Part shown: positions 24,090 to 34,516 of the stretch, one piece after another
Numbering within the stretch: the stretch's first letter is position 1
Layout of the letters: each line of letters opens with the position of its first letter
NCBI RefSeq assembly: GCF_000218685.1
Contig: NW_006763297.1
Coordinates: 558,001-622,000, forward strand
From: Serpula lacrymans var. lacrymans S7.9
Lineage: Eukaryota > Basidiomycota > Agaricomycetes > Boletales > Serpulaceae
Direction of reading: 5' to 3'
Length of the DNA stretch: 64,000 nucleotides
Made by a program: the position numbers and the translations under genes
The notes under the pieces: generated by a model
The model's input: only the letters and a program-made list of their open reading frames with translations
What the model was told of the DNA's origin: nothing
Databases searched by the model: none

Positions 24090-24628
24090 GCACGCCGTGG
24101 GTATGTGTATAGAGGAGGCTGTAGAATACATCTCGGAGGGATAGAAATTTGCGCGGACGAGTCTTACTTTAATGCAGCACACTTTCGCTCCTTCGACTGG
24201 GTATGGAGGATCATCATGTGTGCCTCCCATATGGCGTTCATGCCGGATGAATAGAGGTAAACGTTGTCGGGTGAGACGTACGCGACACCTCGTATGCTAT
24301 CTGGACCGCCATCAATGATGCCAGAAAAGAGGCTCTGAATGATGGCCTTGGCTTTCACGCCTGATTCCAATGGCTTGTGTATGTGATAGTAGTCCGCATC
24401 TCGCCAACTCCGGGGTGAGAGGGGAATAGTCAAAGTGCTGTGATCAACCAATCTTTCTGGCAACAGAGACAGACAATGTTCAGCCAAGCGTGAGGATATT
24501 CCTGTTCTTCTGTACATCCAGAATTGCATAGCTTGAGAGAATGAAGTAGATGGACAAAGTACTGCGAAAAGGTCTGGGACACTATCAGGAAAAAGGAGGG
24601 AGATGGTTGGATCGTCCATGAACAGCAA
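24090..24628 (-). pseudogene. Cystathionine gamma-synthase-like fragment (Cys/Met metabolism PLP family), 5' part
   Basis: Minus-strand frame of ~154 codons from an ATG at 24628. It matches the N-terminal part of fungal cystathionine gamma-synthase, which joins O-acetyl/succinyl-homoserine and cysteine in methionine synthesis. Visible: VLCPSTSFSQAMQFWMYRRT, RLAEHCLSLLPER, and the stretch SPDNVYLYSSGMNAIWEAH with ILHTQSKERKCAALK. After a GTAAGA donor, a second exon candidate reads LYTHTHGVLENW, resembling the family's FPYTDT..VLEKWG. The catalytic PLP-lysine half is absent: 3' of ~24090 frames are broken. So it is a truncated copy, probably a pseudogene. Confidence 0.6.
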
Positions 24629-24747
24629 CTCGATGTGTAAGACCTGTGGTTCTCCCGCATAGTATCACAACACAATGGGATCCGCACCCGTGTACAGTGA
24701 TTCTGGACCTTCTGGGCATGCAACCAATCAGTATGCTTTCCAAGTAC

Positions 24748-24820
24748 GCCTTGGTAGCTTAGTTGGTAAAACACCAGACCATGAAAGCTGGAGTCCCAGG
24801 TTCAAGCCCTGGCCAATGCA
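24748..24820 (+). tRNA. tRNA-Met(CAU)-like sequence, probably a pseudogene or SINE head
   Basis: Acceptor arms GCCTTGG and CCAATGC pair at 6 of 7 positions. A-box TAGCTTAGTTGG and B-box GGTTCAAGCCC are present. The T-stem CCAGG/CCTGG is perfect with a 7-nt loop. The anticodon region contains CAT in CCAGACCATGAAAGCTGG, but the conserved T33 is missing (GACCATGAA rather than GACTCATGAA) and the anticodon and D stems are imperfect. The RNA polymerase III boxes are intact, but folding to a working tRNA is doubtful. Confidence 0.6.
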
Positions 24821-25413
24821 TGTTTTCTCATACTATAAACAAATGTCATAATTTGTCACATAGTCGGGCTGCTTTTGTATGAACCCTTGGCAATGTTTGG
24901 CTATCCTAGATGAAGGGAAGAGCAGGCATTCCTCACTCTGAGATCCATGCAGATCCATGCAGATTTTATTGGGCTAGTAGGATGGCAAAATGAGCAATGC
25001 TATGCCAGTTTGGGTTCGTACGGGTCTACGCACCTGTTCAACATGGCTATGAAGCTGTACTCGTGGATATGAGGTTTTCATAGCTTTTATAGCCCACTTT
25101 TTGTTATCCACGTTTCGACGACATCAAGCCAAGTAGGCAAGGGGTGTGTGACTACGTGTGGGGAATTTGGGGGTACTGCTGCTCCGACGAGCTTGGTGCC
25201 GCCGGTTACTGGTGGGCTAGTGTTCATTGTGGGAGGGGGGAGTGAGGATGGCGAGGAGGACAAGGAGCTTGTGGATAAGCCATGCAAACATCGTCGAGAT
25301 AGGTATTCAGCGGGGAGCTCAAATGTGTCGAGGGTCTCACGCAGGACGAGGACACTGCTTGGTCGCCATCAGTCGGTGCATAAACATCATTTTGAGGGCT
25401 CCTTCCCACTAGG
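24821..25413. other. Unassigned spacer
   Basis: No gene was recognised. Contains an immediate duplication of AGATCCATGC at about 24941-24960. Confidence 0.35.
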
Positions 25414-25829
25414 TGTAACAACCAAGAGTTAGTTACTCTGGCGCACACAGGAACACACTATAAAGGTGGTGATGAGGGAGTGGTTACCCCTTAAGCTGCA
25501 GAGAGTTTGTTGGTATACAACAGGAGGACTCGCTGAGGAGTCTCCTTGATCTATTGGGGTATTTATACTAATACAGAGTGTTTGTACCTATGTACTGTAC
25601 AGTTGATAAAAGCAGTGGCTGATGATGTCAGAGGGCGCAGCCTGTGTGATCAGCTCCACTGCATGAGAGACTTTGTGTCTAAAAGAAGAATAAAGGAAGT
25701 GTCATGCGAGAAAGTGGAGTTAGAACGAAAAAGGAAAGTGCCACATGGCACAGAGTGTGAACTATAGTAAAAGGTTAAGGCGGAGAATGAAAATCAAAGG
25801 AAAGGTCCGAAAATTGTGTTATCGTAACA
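25414..25829 (-). repeat. LTR-B solo copy (416 bp)
   Basis: Plus-strand ends TGTAACAACCAAGAG and TTATCGTAACA. The flanks CTAGG (25409-25413) and CTAGA (25830-25834) are a 5-bp target duplication with one change. Contains the GATGATGTCAGAGG block shared by all LTR-B copies. Solo LTR in the gene island. Confidence 0.85.
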
Positions 25830-26787
25830 CTAGATGCATGTAATCTAAATGCCACTGCCATCACGCCTCCCAGTTCTCATTATGCTGCACGTTGCTGTGA
25901 CGGGTCTGCCCTCTTCTCGAAGCATGGCAGTTTGATGAACGCATTGGGATTGTAGTCGGGCGACAGGGATGGGAAGGTGTCAATACTCGAGGTGGGTTGT
26001 TATTTGACTGCTGACAGGAGAATCGTCCTCATTCCCTAGCAGACACTTGGCTGCCTTTTATACATCAAACATTCGGACATACAGCGTACGGAAGGCTGAA
26101 AGAGAGGACGACTCAGCACTCGCGCTCAGTGATCAATGGGTACTCCGAGTCCGAGCCCTTCTTTCTCTGCATTAATACACAGGAACTTGTCCTTCTTCGC
26201 ATCGAGTTAAATCCTACGCATGCTTTGATATTTGGCCTAAATAATTGTCGTGATGTATGACGGCGAGCGATACCAAACAGAAAGCACCACCTCTATCGAT
26301 ATTCCGGCCAAAAGGATCCTCATGCTGAGTCCAAGCTGGACGAAGATGAGTGCTACCTCACTTCGTCTCCACAATTGATAGCACTCAAACCTTGGCTAGA
26401 AGAACATTGTTATGTATAATCTACAAAGAGTCCTTCGGAAATCCGTCCCCAGGATTCAAACCTAGGGCATCCAACGTTTGGCCATGGCTGGACATTCATG
26501 TTAATGAGGCAGCCAATGCCAATGAACGTTCAACCTGCCAGATAATCAATGTAGGATGTTATTTGCCGTCGTCTCGATGAGCCATGGCATGACAAGAGAG
26601 TTGAGGATTAGCTGCTTTCATCGATGTGTTTACAACTTGTCGAGCATGGTTATACCAAAAAACTGTGTATAGAATTCTTCCTAGAATCAAATTTGACCTC
26701 CGGGAGTCGAACCTAGTGCACTGCGTGTGCCCGCTAGGCGACATTGATCTGATTATCTGGGCTACTTGTCTCAAGGATGATGCATGC
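25830..26787. other. Unassigned spacer with two tRNA-like T-arm/B-box segments (minus strand)
   Basis: No gene was recognised. On the minus strand near 26435-26470 there is TGGCCAAACGTT...CCTAGGTTTGAATCCTGGG, and near 26695-26750 CGCCTAGCGGGC...CTAGGTTCGACTCCCGG. Each has a B-box-like GGTT(C/T)GA.TCC and a partial T-stem, with an A-box-like block upstream. Neither has a pairing acceptor stem, so these look like tRNA-derived (SINE-type) debris rather than genes. Confidence 0.35.
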
Positions 26788-28595
26788 TGTCGATGATGAG
26801 AACTGCTGTTAGAAAACCACACACAAAAACAAACTAACACACAATCCTCCCAGATTCCACGGAACTTGTTTATGGGCTTTGCCTCCTAGAACAGTGGGTG
26901 CTCTGGTTGTTCGTGGGGTGGTACATATAACAACCCTTCAAAGTAAAACCCAGAGGTGTATGAGTGTGGGTTTTGAGGAGGAGGGATAGTTGAATTTATA
27001 GAAAGATAGGTGCTTTGTGGCGAGTATAGACGAGCACTACCTTGCTATTTGTAGCACAAGGTAGGTTTGAGAACGACAATATGACGAGGTTCCCAGTGAT
27101 AGCAGGCTCCTGACGCACAAACTGTAGTGTTCAGAAGGACTCTAATTGAAAGGGATGACAATGACTTCAAAAGTGGGAAGTGACAATGACAGCAGTTGAC
27201 AGTGGTAGCAGTGGGAAGTGTTGTGACCACACTGGATCACAAGTAGTAGTAAGAAGTGGACTTAAGATTAGAGAAGAAGTCTGGGTTTGAGTTCTTGTTG
27301 TTTTACAAGGTAAAATACAGGGGTTTATATAGTGAAAGAAAAGTAGGCTATGCACAGTATAGCTGTGCAAAAAGAATGAGAAAGAACATGAAGGAAGGAA
27401 TGTATGCTGACAAATCCTGCATAGGTAGTACAGGATAAGATTGTCAAAAAAAGAAAAGAAAGGGATAGAACAATGAATGCTGTGAGTAATGTCACAGGTT
27501 TGTACAGCCATAAAGTAAAGTCCAATAGCAAAAAGAGAGCAGGAAAATCATGATGTCATGGGAAGATGCAGTAAAAAAAAGGGCAAGGCAAAACACTATC
27601 AGTATCAACACAGTTCCTTTATTGTCAGTCAGGCATTCTAAAAAATATATGTCCATAAAAATGATTCAAAAATCAAAAATAATTGCACTGTAAATGAATG
27701 TTCTGCTGAAGAAAAAGAAACTGGAGCCACCGGTCCACCACCTAGTCCAAATCCGACAGTTCCATGGCCTTACCAATGGACTGGTTGTGTTGGACCACCT
27801 GATCAAACAAGGGAGGGAGAGGAGTAGTTCCAATTTGGAACAAGTGAGTCCCAGGCAGCGTGTGGTAGGTGTAGCTGTAGCAAAGACGATGGACAAAAGA
27901 TAAGTGTACCCAAGTGAATGGGACAGCGATGAACATGGGCAACGCAAGGGGATGAACCTTCTCCAGCTCAAAAACTACCCACCCACGCTCCAACCAGGCA
28001 AGACAAGCGACCGATGTTTTGATAGTATATGATGGCAGATCAACGTCATGAAGATGGACCTGTTGCCCTATTTGGACCGGCCGCCGGGGCTTTGCTGATA
28101 TCAGCAGTGGCACGTGGTAGTCAACGGATTGGCGACGGAAGCGGATAGGAAGTGGTGACATCAGAAATAGTGGGGGTGCAAATAAGATGAGGAGGAGGAG
28201 GGTGGAGGTGACAAAAAAGTGGATTAGAATGGGGATCCAGAAACGACCGTCGGGTGAGAATAAAAAGGAGAGGAAGGGGCCCATGTTGGGGCTAGGCAAA
28301 GGAAGGGGAGTAAGGGAAACGACAAAAGCGAGGGCGCAATGCAATGTGTAGCCAGTGGTGACGCGAAAATTTGCCGAAATGCTGAAATGCGGAAAGTACC
28401 GGATGGAAAAGCAAAGGTGAGCGTGACTGGATTGCCTAATAGAGGTGGTGCTGATCAGCCACAAGTTCAAAAAAGGCAATATTAATTACTATTCCACGTG
28501 GCACTGTGCCTGTGTGGTGCAAAGGCGAGTCTTTTTGAATATTCGCTTCGTTATTGACACCTGTCCATGCTACCAATCAACTTTGGTGCATGACA
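26788..28595 (-). repeat. LTR-A copy 3 (solo LTR), just upstream of the NDUFV1-like gene
   Basis: Same ends as copy 1 (TGTCATGCACC...CATCATCGACA on the minus strand), 1.81 kb. Flanks ATGC and TCGC do not match as a 4-bp duplication, so one flank may have been rearranged. Its 5' edge lies ~250 bp from the first recognisable codon of the complex I gene, and it transcribes away from it. Confidence 0.8.
27742..28284 (-). CDS. U3 open frame of LTR-A copy 3 (180 codons from ATG)
   Basis: Same frame as copies 1, 2 and 5, open throughout. Differs by several substitutions (e.g. HDVDLPSYTIKTSVACLAW), which look like ordinary C/T and G/A transitions. Coding status unproven. Confidence 0.3.
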   Translation of the reverse strand: MGPFLSFLFSPDGRFWIPILIHFFVTSTLLLLILFAPPLFLMSPLPIRFRRQSVDYHVPLLISAKPRRPVQIGQQVHLHDVDLPSYTIKTSVACLAWLERGWVVFELEKVHPLALPMFIAVPFTWVHLSFVHRLCYSYTYHTLPGTHLFQIGTTPLPPLFDQVVQHNQSIGKAMELSDLD

Positions 28596-28845
28596 TCGCC
28601 GTCGGAATAGAGAGTGTGACGGGACAGCTTCAAGTTCTTTCAATGAACGTACTCAATCTGCCGCTGGATACTTAACTCGCAATTTTGCAGTCCATATGCG
28701 TATATATGGCAGTGTTTGATCTGTAGCAGGCACACCTTCGCGGAACCAATGGACAAAATGACTGCATGTGGGTCAAAACTTTGAAAATGTGTTCATTGTT
28801 GTATGTGGCTTGGACGTCTCACACCCTATATGCATCTGTTTGTTT

Positions 28846-30491
28846 GCGACGGTCACTGAGCCGCCTGTTAGGAGATACGGAGGGCTCAAGGACCAGGATA
28901 GGATTTTCACCAATGCGTATTGCAGGCATGACCATGGCTTGAAGGGTGCCCAGGTGTGTGTGATTCCTATATGTGTGGCTTGGGGCTGAGGGTGGTGTAG
29001 TCAAGAGGCGACTGGCACCGCACGAAGGATATCATCCTCAAAGGCGACTCGTGGATCATCCAGACTATCAAAGACCCGGGTCTGCGCGGACGTGGCAGCG
29101 CTGGCTTTCCTAGTGGTCTCAAGTGGAGTTTTATGAACAAGCCTGGATGGGAGAAGGATCCTAGATGTGTTTGCTGTCTCCCTGGTTACTCACTAACTCA
29201 CACTCCCGCCAACAGACAGCGGTACCTGGTGGTGAACGCCGACGAGGGCGAGCCAGGGATGTGCAAGGACCGCGAGATCCTCTGCGGGGACCCACACAAG
29301 CTCGTGGAGGGCTGCCTGGTGGTGGGGCGGGGCATGAACGCCACGGCGGCGTGCATCTACATCTGCGGCGAGTTTTTCCAGGAGGCGATCAATGAGGTGT
29401 ACACTGTGGGGCTCCTTGGGAAGGACGCCTGTGGGTCGGGGTACATGTTTGACGTGTATCTGCACCGCGGGGCGGGAGCGTACATCTGCGGTGAGGAGAC
29501 GGCGCTGATCGAGAGTCTCAAGGGCAAGCAGGGGAAGCCGCGGTCAAAGCCCCCGTTCCCGGCTGATGTGGGGCTGTTTGGGTGCCCGACGACGGTGGCT
29601 AATATGGAGACTGTGGCTGTTGCGCCGACAATTTGTAGGAGGGGGGGCAGCTGGTTTGCGGGGTTTGGGAGGGAGAGGAACCAGGGGACCAAGTTGTTTT
29701 GTGTTAGTGGGCATGTGAATAACCCGTGTATTGTCAAGGAGGAGATGAGTATTCCGTTGAGGGAGTTGGTCGAGAGGCATTGTGGCGGTGTAAGGGGCGG
29801 CTGGGATAATTTGTTGGGCATTATTCCAGGGGGGTGTTCGGTGCCGGTTTTGCCTATTGATAAGTGTGGAGAGGTTTTGTGAGTGTTTCCGTTGCTTTAA
29901 GGGCTTGAGCTGGGGTAGGATGGACTATGATTTGCTTAAGGATGCCCAGTCGGGGTTGGGAACTGGTGCTGTTATTGTCATGGACAAGATTGTTGCTGCT
30001 ATTGCTTGTTTCTCACAGGTGCGCGCCATTATTCTTCTGCATTGGCTTCTTACTAATATGATTGGTAGTTTTACAAACACGAATCCTGTGGGCAATGCAC
30101 ACTGTGTCGGGAGGGTACCACTTGGATGATGAATATGATGGACCGGATGGTCGAAGGACGGGGTCACATCAGGGAGATTGACATGTTGCTCAAGTTGACG
30201 TGTGTTCCCATCCCCTTTCCTCCCTTTCCTTTACTCATTCCCCCTTCCTAGTAAACAAGCCCCCTTCCTAGTAAACAAGTTGAGGGCCGTACAATATGCA
30301 CTCTGGGCGATGCAGCAGCGTGGCCGATCCAAGGTCTGATGCACCATTTTTGGCCCAAGGTGGAAAATTGCATTGCAAAGTTTAGGGAGGAGAGGGGTGC
30401 AGTTGTGTTTGGGGGTACGTTGGTGAGTGGGGTGAATGATGTGTTGGCTGTGCCGGATAATTTGGGGGCAAGGTTGCCTGTTGGTGTGTAG
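28846..30491 (+). pseudogene. NDUFV1: Mitochondrial complex I 51-kDa (NADH/FMN-binding) subunit copy, 5' truncated
   Basis: Close relative of the NADH-oxidising subunit, which binds FMN and the N3 4Fe-4S cluster. First recognisable residues: [20 protein letters not shown] (28846). Exons: 28846-28953, 29001-29164, 29216-29878, 29919-30018, 30069-30199 and 30272-30491. Seen: [13 protein letters not shown] (FMN/NADH loop), [24 protein letters not shown], and the cluster ligands [12 protein letters not shown] plus TICTLGD. Oddities: no ATG or mitochondrial leader in frame upstream (stop at 28759); intron 2 donor mutated from GT to AT, so its 51 nt would be retained in frame; family-typical Arg replaced by Cys in REILCGDP and YICGEF; GGAGFP changed to GSAGFP. 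This is probably a decaying duplicate; the real gene should be elsewhere. Confidence 0.8.
30240..30279 (+). repeat. Tandemly duplicated 3' splice site (2 x 20 bp)
   Basis: CCCCCTTCCTAGTAAACAAG occurs twice in a row. Each copy carries a TAG acceptor. Only the second acceptor (30271) gives the family sequence [10 protein letters not shown] in frame; using the first would add 20 nt and shift the frame. Confidence 0.7.
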
Positions 30492-31192
30492 GGAGGAATA
30501 AACTTTGAGTTCAGGCCTTTCTTTTCCGAGAGAAGGAATGACGAGAAATTCAACAAGGATTCTGTTTATAAGCTTTTGAAATTAAGCATCACTGTTTAGC
30601 TTGTGGCAGGGTTTGCAGTGTGGATTCTTCGAATGCAGTATAAGAACCCCTACGCTTGACACAAAGCTGTGGAAACCTGGCCCTCGCAGGGGACAGAAAA
30701 CACTAACTCACGGGAACAGCAGATACTATGAATGATGAGTGATATTGAGAGCGAGTATAGATGTCTAAAGAATGAGGGGAAAGCAAAAGGAAAGAATGCG
30801 GAATCTAGCAAGGTGGGTTATACGACCAGAAGCAGAAATTGGACCAATGTACGGAATCAAAGTATTGGTCCAGGCGTGTCATCATAAGTGTGCGTCATGC
30901 GTCAAGGTAAGTAGTAGTCACGTCATCGAGTAGTAAGCAGGCTTACAAGCTGACAAATCAAATAATTGGCTTGTAGAAAATTGCGTAGCGTCTTGAAAGT
31001 TTGCAGCAACCTATATTATTATTTAGAATGAGTTTTGAAAACCACTCAACAAGGTATCAAAATTGTTGATGATGCTTAGCCTGGTAAGTCCGGCTTTATT
31101 ATATACCGTATCCAGGTCCTTGACGATCGTCGCTAGTCACGTGGCAAGGTCGAAGGCCACACTAGTAGCCAAACTTGTACAAATAATTCTTC
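30492..31192. other. Intergenic region
   Basis: 700 bp between the complex I copy and the next gene. AT-rich, no gene, LTR or repeat recognised. Confidence 0.4.
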
Positions 31193-32098
31193 ATGACTCT
31201 CTCTCGCCATCTCGTTAAATCCCCGATTGCAATCAGTGAGTATGTTCATCTGGTTACGTTGATGTATCTCATTGCGGTCAGAATATACTCTACAATGGCG
31301 AATATAATCCGTTCTGCCAAGTCTGGCTGTGACTGGACCTCGAATGACCTGATCGCCTATAACATCACAATCCGGCGCCAATCCTCGGACTCCTTCTTCG
31401 GATATACGCCCAACATAATACCTGATGCAATCGATCCAGCTTTCCTGACCGCTACTGTCCCTCCCGATGACAATCTGTCCGATGGCACCTACAGACTCCT
31501 TCAATACCTAGATCTTGCCACCCACGCAAACTCCGGCCAGGAGTCAGCAATCCATGATTTTGCCAAAGAGCTGCTTCGCTTGCTTGGGTTTGAAGAGCGA
31601 GGAACTCTCCTGCGATCACGCTATGCCATTCCTTTTATGATATGCGGTGATGATAGGCGTTCAGCACAGGCTGACCTATGCTTGGTTCAAGGCAACACGA
31701 CGATTCTACTTGTGATCCAAGAAGACAAAACGGTCATCAGTACCAAGAATCCCGAAGCGCAGGTCATTGCTGAAGCCATCGCTACTTTCCAATACAACAA
31801 CACTGCTCGCGATCGCAATGGCTTAGATCCGCTTGATTCCATGATAATTCCTGCCATCACTATGATCGGCACTCGTCCCGTTTTCTACAAGATACCCGTC
31901 ACTCAGGAGCTGAGCGATGCTATTACTACGGCTCAGTACCCTGTCTCCAAAACAGAAGCGGTGAAGTGTGTAGTTGCGCCGCACTCCCGTCGCCTGAGCG
32001 AAGGAATGGAAGTGCCTGAGTTTAGGCGGGAGGTTTTGCAACATTATGAGGCTTTCGGAAAAATGTCGAAGGAATGCTGGGAAAGTTTCATCATCTGA
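31193..32098 (+). CDS. PD-(D/E)XK-like protein of a fungal family of unknown function
   Basis: Single-exon gene, 301 codons from ATG 31193; an internal ATG (codon 35, MANIIRSAKSG) is an alternative start. It resembles a family very common in Agaricomycetes. Features: WTSNDLIAYNITI near the N-terminus, SAIHDFAKELLRLLGFEERG, RSRYAIPFMICGDDRRSAQA, then DLCLVQGNTTILLVIQEDK, AQVIAEAIATFQYNN, and IPAITMIGTRPVFYKIPVT. The spacing Glu/Ala-rich helix ... D(x)n(Q)E-D-K is what a PD-(D/E)XK restriction-like fold would show (E in SAIHDFAKE, D in ADLCL, E-x-K in QEDK). Nuclease activity is inferred from this pattern only. Frame intact, so possibly functional. Confidence 0.6.
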   Translation: MTLSRHLVKSPIAISEYVHLVTLMYLIAVRIYSTMANIIRSAKSGCDWTSNDLIAYNITIRRQSSDSFFGYTPNIIPDAIDPAFLTATVPPDDNLSDGTYRLLQYLDLATHANSGQESAIHDFAKELLRLLGFEERGTLLRSRYAIPFMICGDDRRSAQADLCLVQGNTTILLVIQEDKTVISTKNPEAQVIAEAIATFQYNNTARDRNGLDPLDSMIIPAITMIGTRPVFYKIPVTQELSDAITTAQYPVSKTEAVKCVVAPHSRRLSEGMEVPEFRREVLQHYEAFGKMSKECWESFII

Positions 32099-32577
32099 TA
32101 TCGCTGTGGTCAGTTTCATACTCTCTCTTTCAAATTTTCCCACCGTAACGAGCTTTCATAGGGCCAGGGAGCCTAATCATTTTCCGTGTCCTTCCTTTCT
32201 CTATCCTCCTTGCTCGTGAATAGCTTTCTATCGGGCCCGTTATGACGATTGTGTATTTTAGATTTGAACATGCAGATAGCTTCAGTCCCTAGGCTGTTCT
32301 CAAAGAGGTCCCTGCTACCAAGTACTGGCCATTCCAGGGTGTGCTGGGTGCATGGGCCAACGGATACCACCTTTAGCTTCCCAGGTATCTAAAATGGGCC
32401 AAGGGCTGTAGTTGAATGTGTCCTTCGGGAGATGGCGTTTCATACATGATACCGTTTTTCAGGGCCCTTTGGCGCGCCCTTCCCTTCAGTCTCTTGGAAT
32501 AGGATTGTACATAGACGGTAGAGCCGCATGACGTAGGCAACCCGACGTCGGTCATTCTGGGTATGCGGGGTCTTTCT
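32099..32577. other. Intergenic region; expected upstream exons of SUV3 not seen
   Basis: No gene was recognised. A full SUV3 should have a mitochondrial leader and an N-terminal domain of roughly 200 residues here; no matching exon was found, which supports 5' truncation of the next feature. Confidence 0.4.
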
Positions 32578-32642
32578 GAGGCGACGTCTCGCGGGCATCC
32601 GGGGGGACCACTATCCGGCGGGGACTGAGGAGGAAGTTCATC

Positions 32643-34420
32643 ATGCATGTGGGTCCTACGAATAGTGGGAAGACGCATCATGCATTACGTGCTTTGGCTG
32701 CTGCGCCTACGGGGATCTACGCAGGGCCTCTACGCCTACTCGCCCACGAGATCTGGGAGCGTCTGAATCTCGGACAGATCGTCCCAGCAGGGATAGAGGA
32801 AGAAGCCCCACCCGCATCCGACTCGGCATTCGACGTCAGTCCGGAGAAGGCGTCTCTGACGAAAGTGGGGAACCCCAAGTACGCTAGGGGGTGCAATTTG
32901 ATCACGGGGGAGGAGGTGAAGATCGTGGATGAGAACGCGAGGCTGTATAGTTGCACGGTGGAGATGATCAAGACGAATATGCTGTACGATGTTGCGGTGG
33001 TGGATGAGATCCAGATGATTGGGGATTCGGAGCGGGGGTTCGCGTGGACGGAAGCGGTGCTTGGGCTCAATGCGCGGGAGATCCATCTGTGTGGGGAGGA
33101 AACGGCGGTGCCGCTCGTCGAGGCGATGCTGAGAGAGACAAATGACGACCTGGTGGTGAATCGGTACGAGAGGCTCACGCCGTTGGAGGTGGAGAAGCAG
33201 AGTTTGGGGGGCAATTTGAGTAAGATCAGGAAGGGGGACTGTATTGTGACGTTTTCGAGGAGGTCGATCTTTCAGATGAAGAGGGATGTGGAGAAGACGA
33301 TGGGGGTGACCTGTGCTACTGTTTATGGGAGACTGCCGCCCGAGGTGAGGAGCGAGCAGGCGGATCTCTTCAACGATGCCAACAACGGATTCGACATCCT
33401 CATTGGGAGCGACGCTATTGGCATGGGCTTGAATCTGTTCGTTTCATTTAATCTGTTCTCTAACGGTAGCTAACGAAATAAACAGCAAAATCCGACGTAT
33501 AATAATCGCACAAGTCCGCAAATATCACGACAACCACGTACAATACCTCTCTATCTCGTCCACGAAGCAGATCGCTGGTCGTGCTGGGCGATTCGGCTTG
33601 CACGGAAAAGAAAGCCCAGTTGGTCTGACGACGACTCTGAACGAAGAAGACCTCCCGTTCCTCACGCGCACGATGAAGCTCCCCATCCCATCCCTGAAGA
33701 CCGCGCGCATCACCCCGTCGAACCCGTCGCTCGTCGCCACAGCGAGCGCGCTCCCCCCGCATTCCGCGATGAACACCATCTTCCTGGCCCATGCATACAC
33801 GTCGAAGCTCGCACCGACGTACCGGTACATCTACAGCGGCGCGACGCGCGTGTGCACGAATTACTTGGACGCATACATCCAGGGCGTGTCGATGACGGAT
33901 TTCGAGGTGATGCTGGCTGCACCCATCCCGTGGCGCGACCGGGAGCAGGAAGCTATTCTGAACGAGGAATTACCCCAGTTCACTCGGGATATCCAGGTGC
34001 AAGGTCATGGTGCGCTGAACATACACTATGTCCATCAGAAGAGCCCAATCGTCGACGCAATACCGTTGTTATTCATGCATGGATGTGCGTGTTCCAGTCT
34101 AATGCACAGAACACGACTAATAACATTATCTGTAGGGCCAGGCAGCTTCATTGAAGTACGAAAAATACTTCCACTGTTAACAGCGTCATCGCCGGACTAT
34201 CCTAGCTTCCATGTCGTCGCGCTCAGTTTACCCGGATACGGCTTTTCTCAGGCGACCAAAAAACAGGGCTTCAAGACAGGACAACACGCAGAGGTGAATG
34301 TGATGTCCTCACGCTGTTGTTAGGTCTAACCATCGACTATAGGTTGGAAAGCGAATACTCCGTACTGCTCGCGAGACGAAACTCTATCTTGGACACACAA
34401 CAATATACGTATTCTGGTAA
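32643..34420 (+). pseudogene. Chimera: SUV3-type mitochondrial RNA helicase core fused to the N-terminal part of an epoxide hydrolase
   Basis: The 5' portion is the helicase core of SUV3 (mtEXO subunit that unwinds RNA in mitochondria): IMHVGPTNSGKT (Walker A), VDEIQMIGD (motif II), IVTFSRRSIF, GSDAIGMGLNL, and QIAGRAGRFG (motif VI). An intron at 33437-33485 is canonical. The frame is open upstream to a TGA at ~32577 without the usual N-terminal domain. At ~33930-33970 the sequence passes in frame from MLAAPIPWRDREQ into LNEELPQFTRDIQVQGHGA and LNIHYVHQKS, the start of a microsomal-type epoxide hydrolase. Intron 34085-34135 rebuilds HGWPGSF (oxyanion-hole HGWP), then LPGYGFSQATKKQGF; intron 34294-34342; the frame ends at 34420 without the catalytic Asp/His regions. 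Truncated at both ends; no reason to expect function. Confidence 0.7.
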
Positions 34421-34516
34421 GAAAATGAAGACCAACATGAACGCCTGAAAAACATTTATCTCCTCATGCCATCAACCCAAAGTTAGAAACCGACTTTCGA
34501 CGCGGGAATCGTCGAA

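Noticed and set aside
29357..29821. Minus-strand open frames opposite the complex I gene
   Set aside because: Same reason: antisense to a conserved plus-strand coding exon, with no motifs.
28846..30491. RIP-type mutation as the cause of the C-to-T changes
   Set aside because: Only a handful of transitions were seen and no strand-symmetric dinucleotide bias could be measured by eye; CpG decay or chance is enough.
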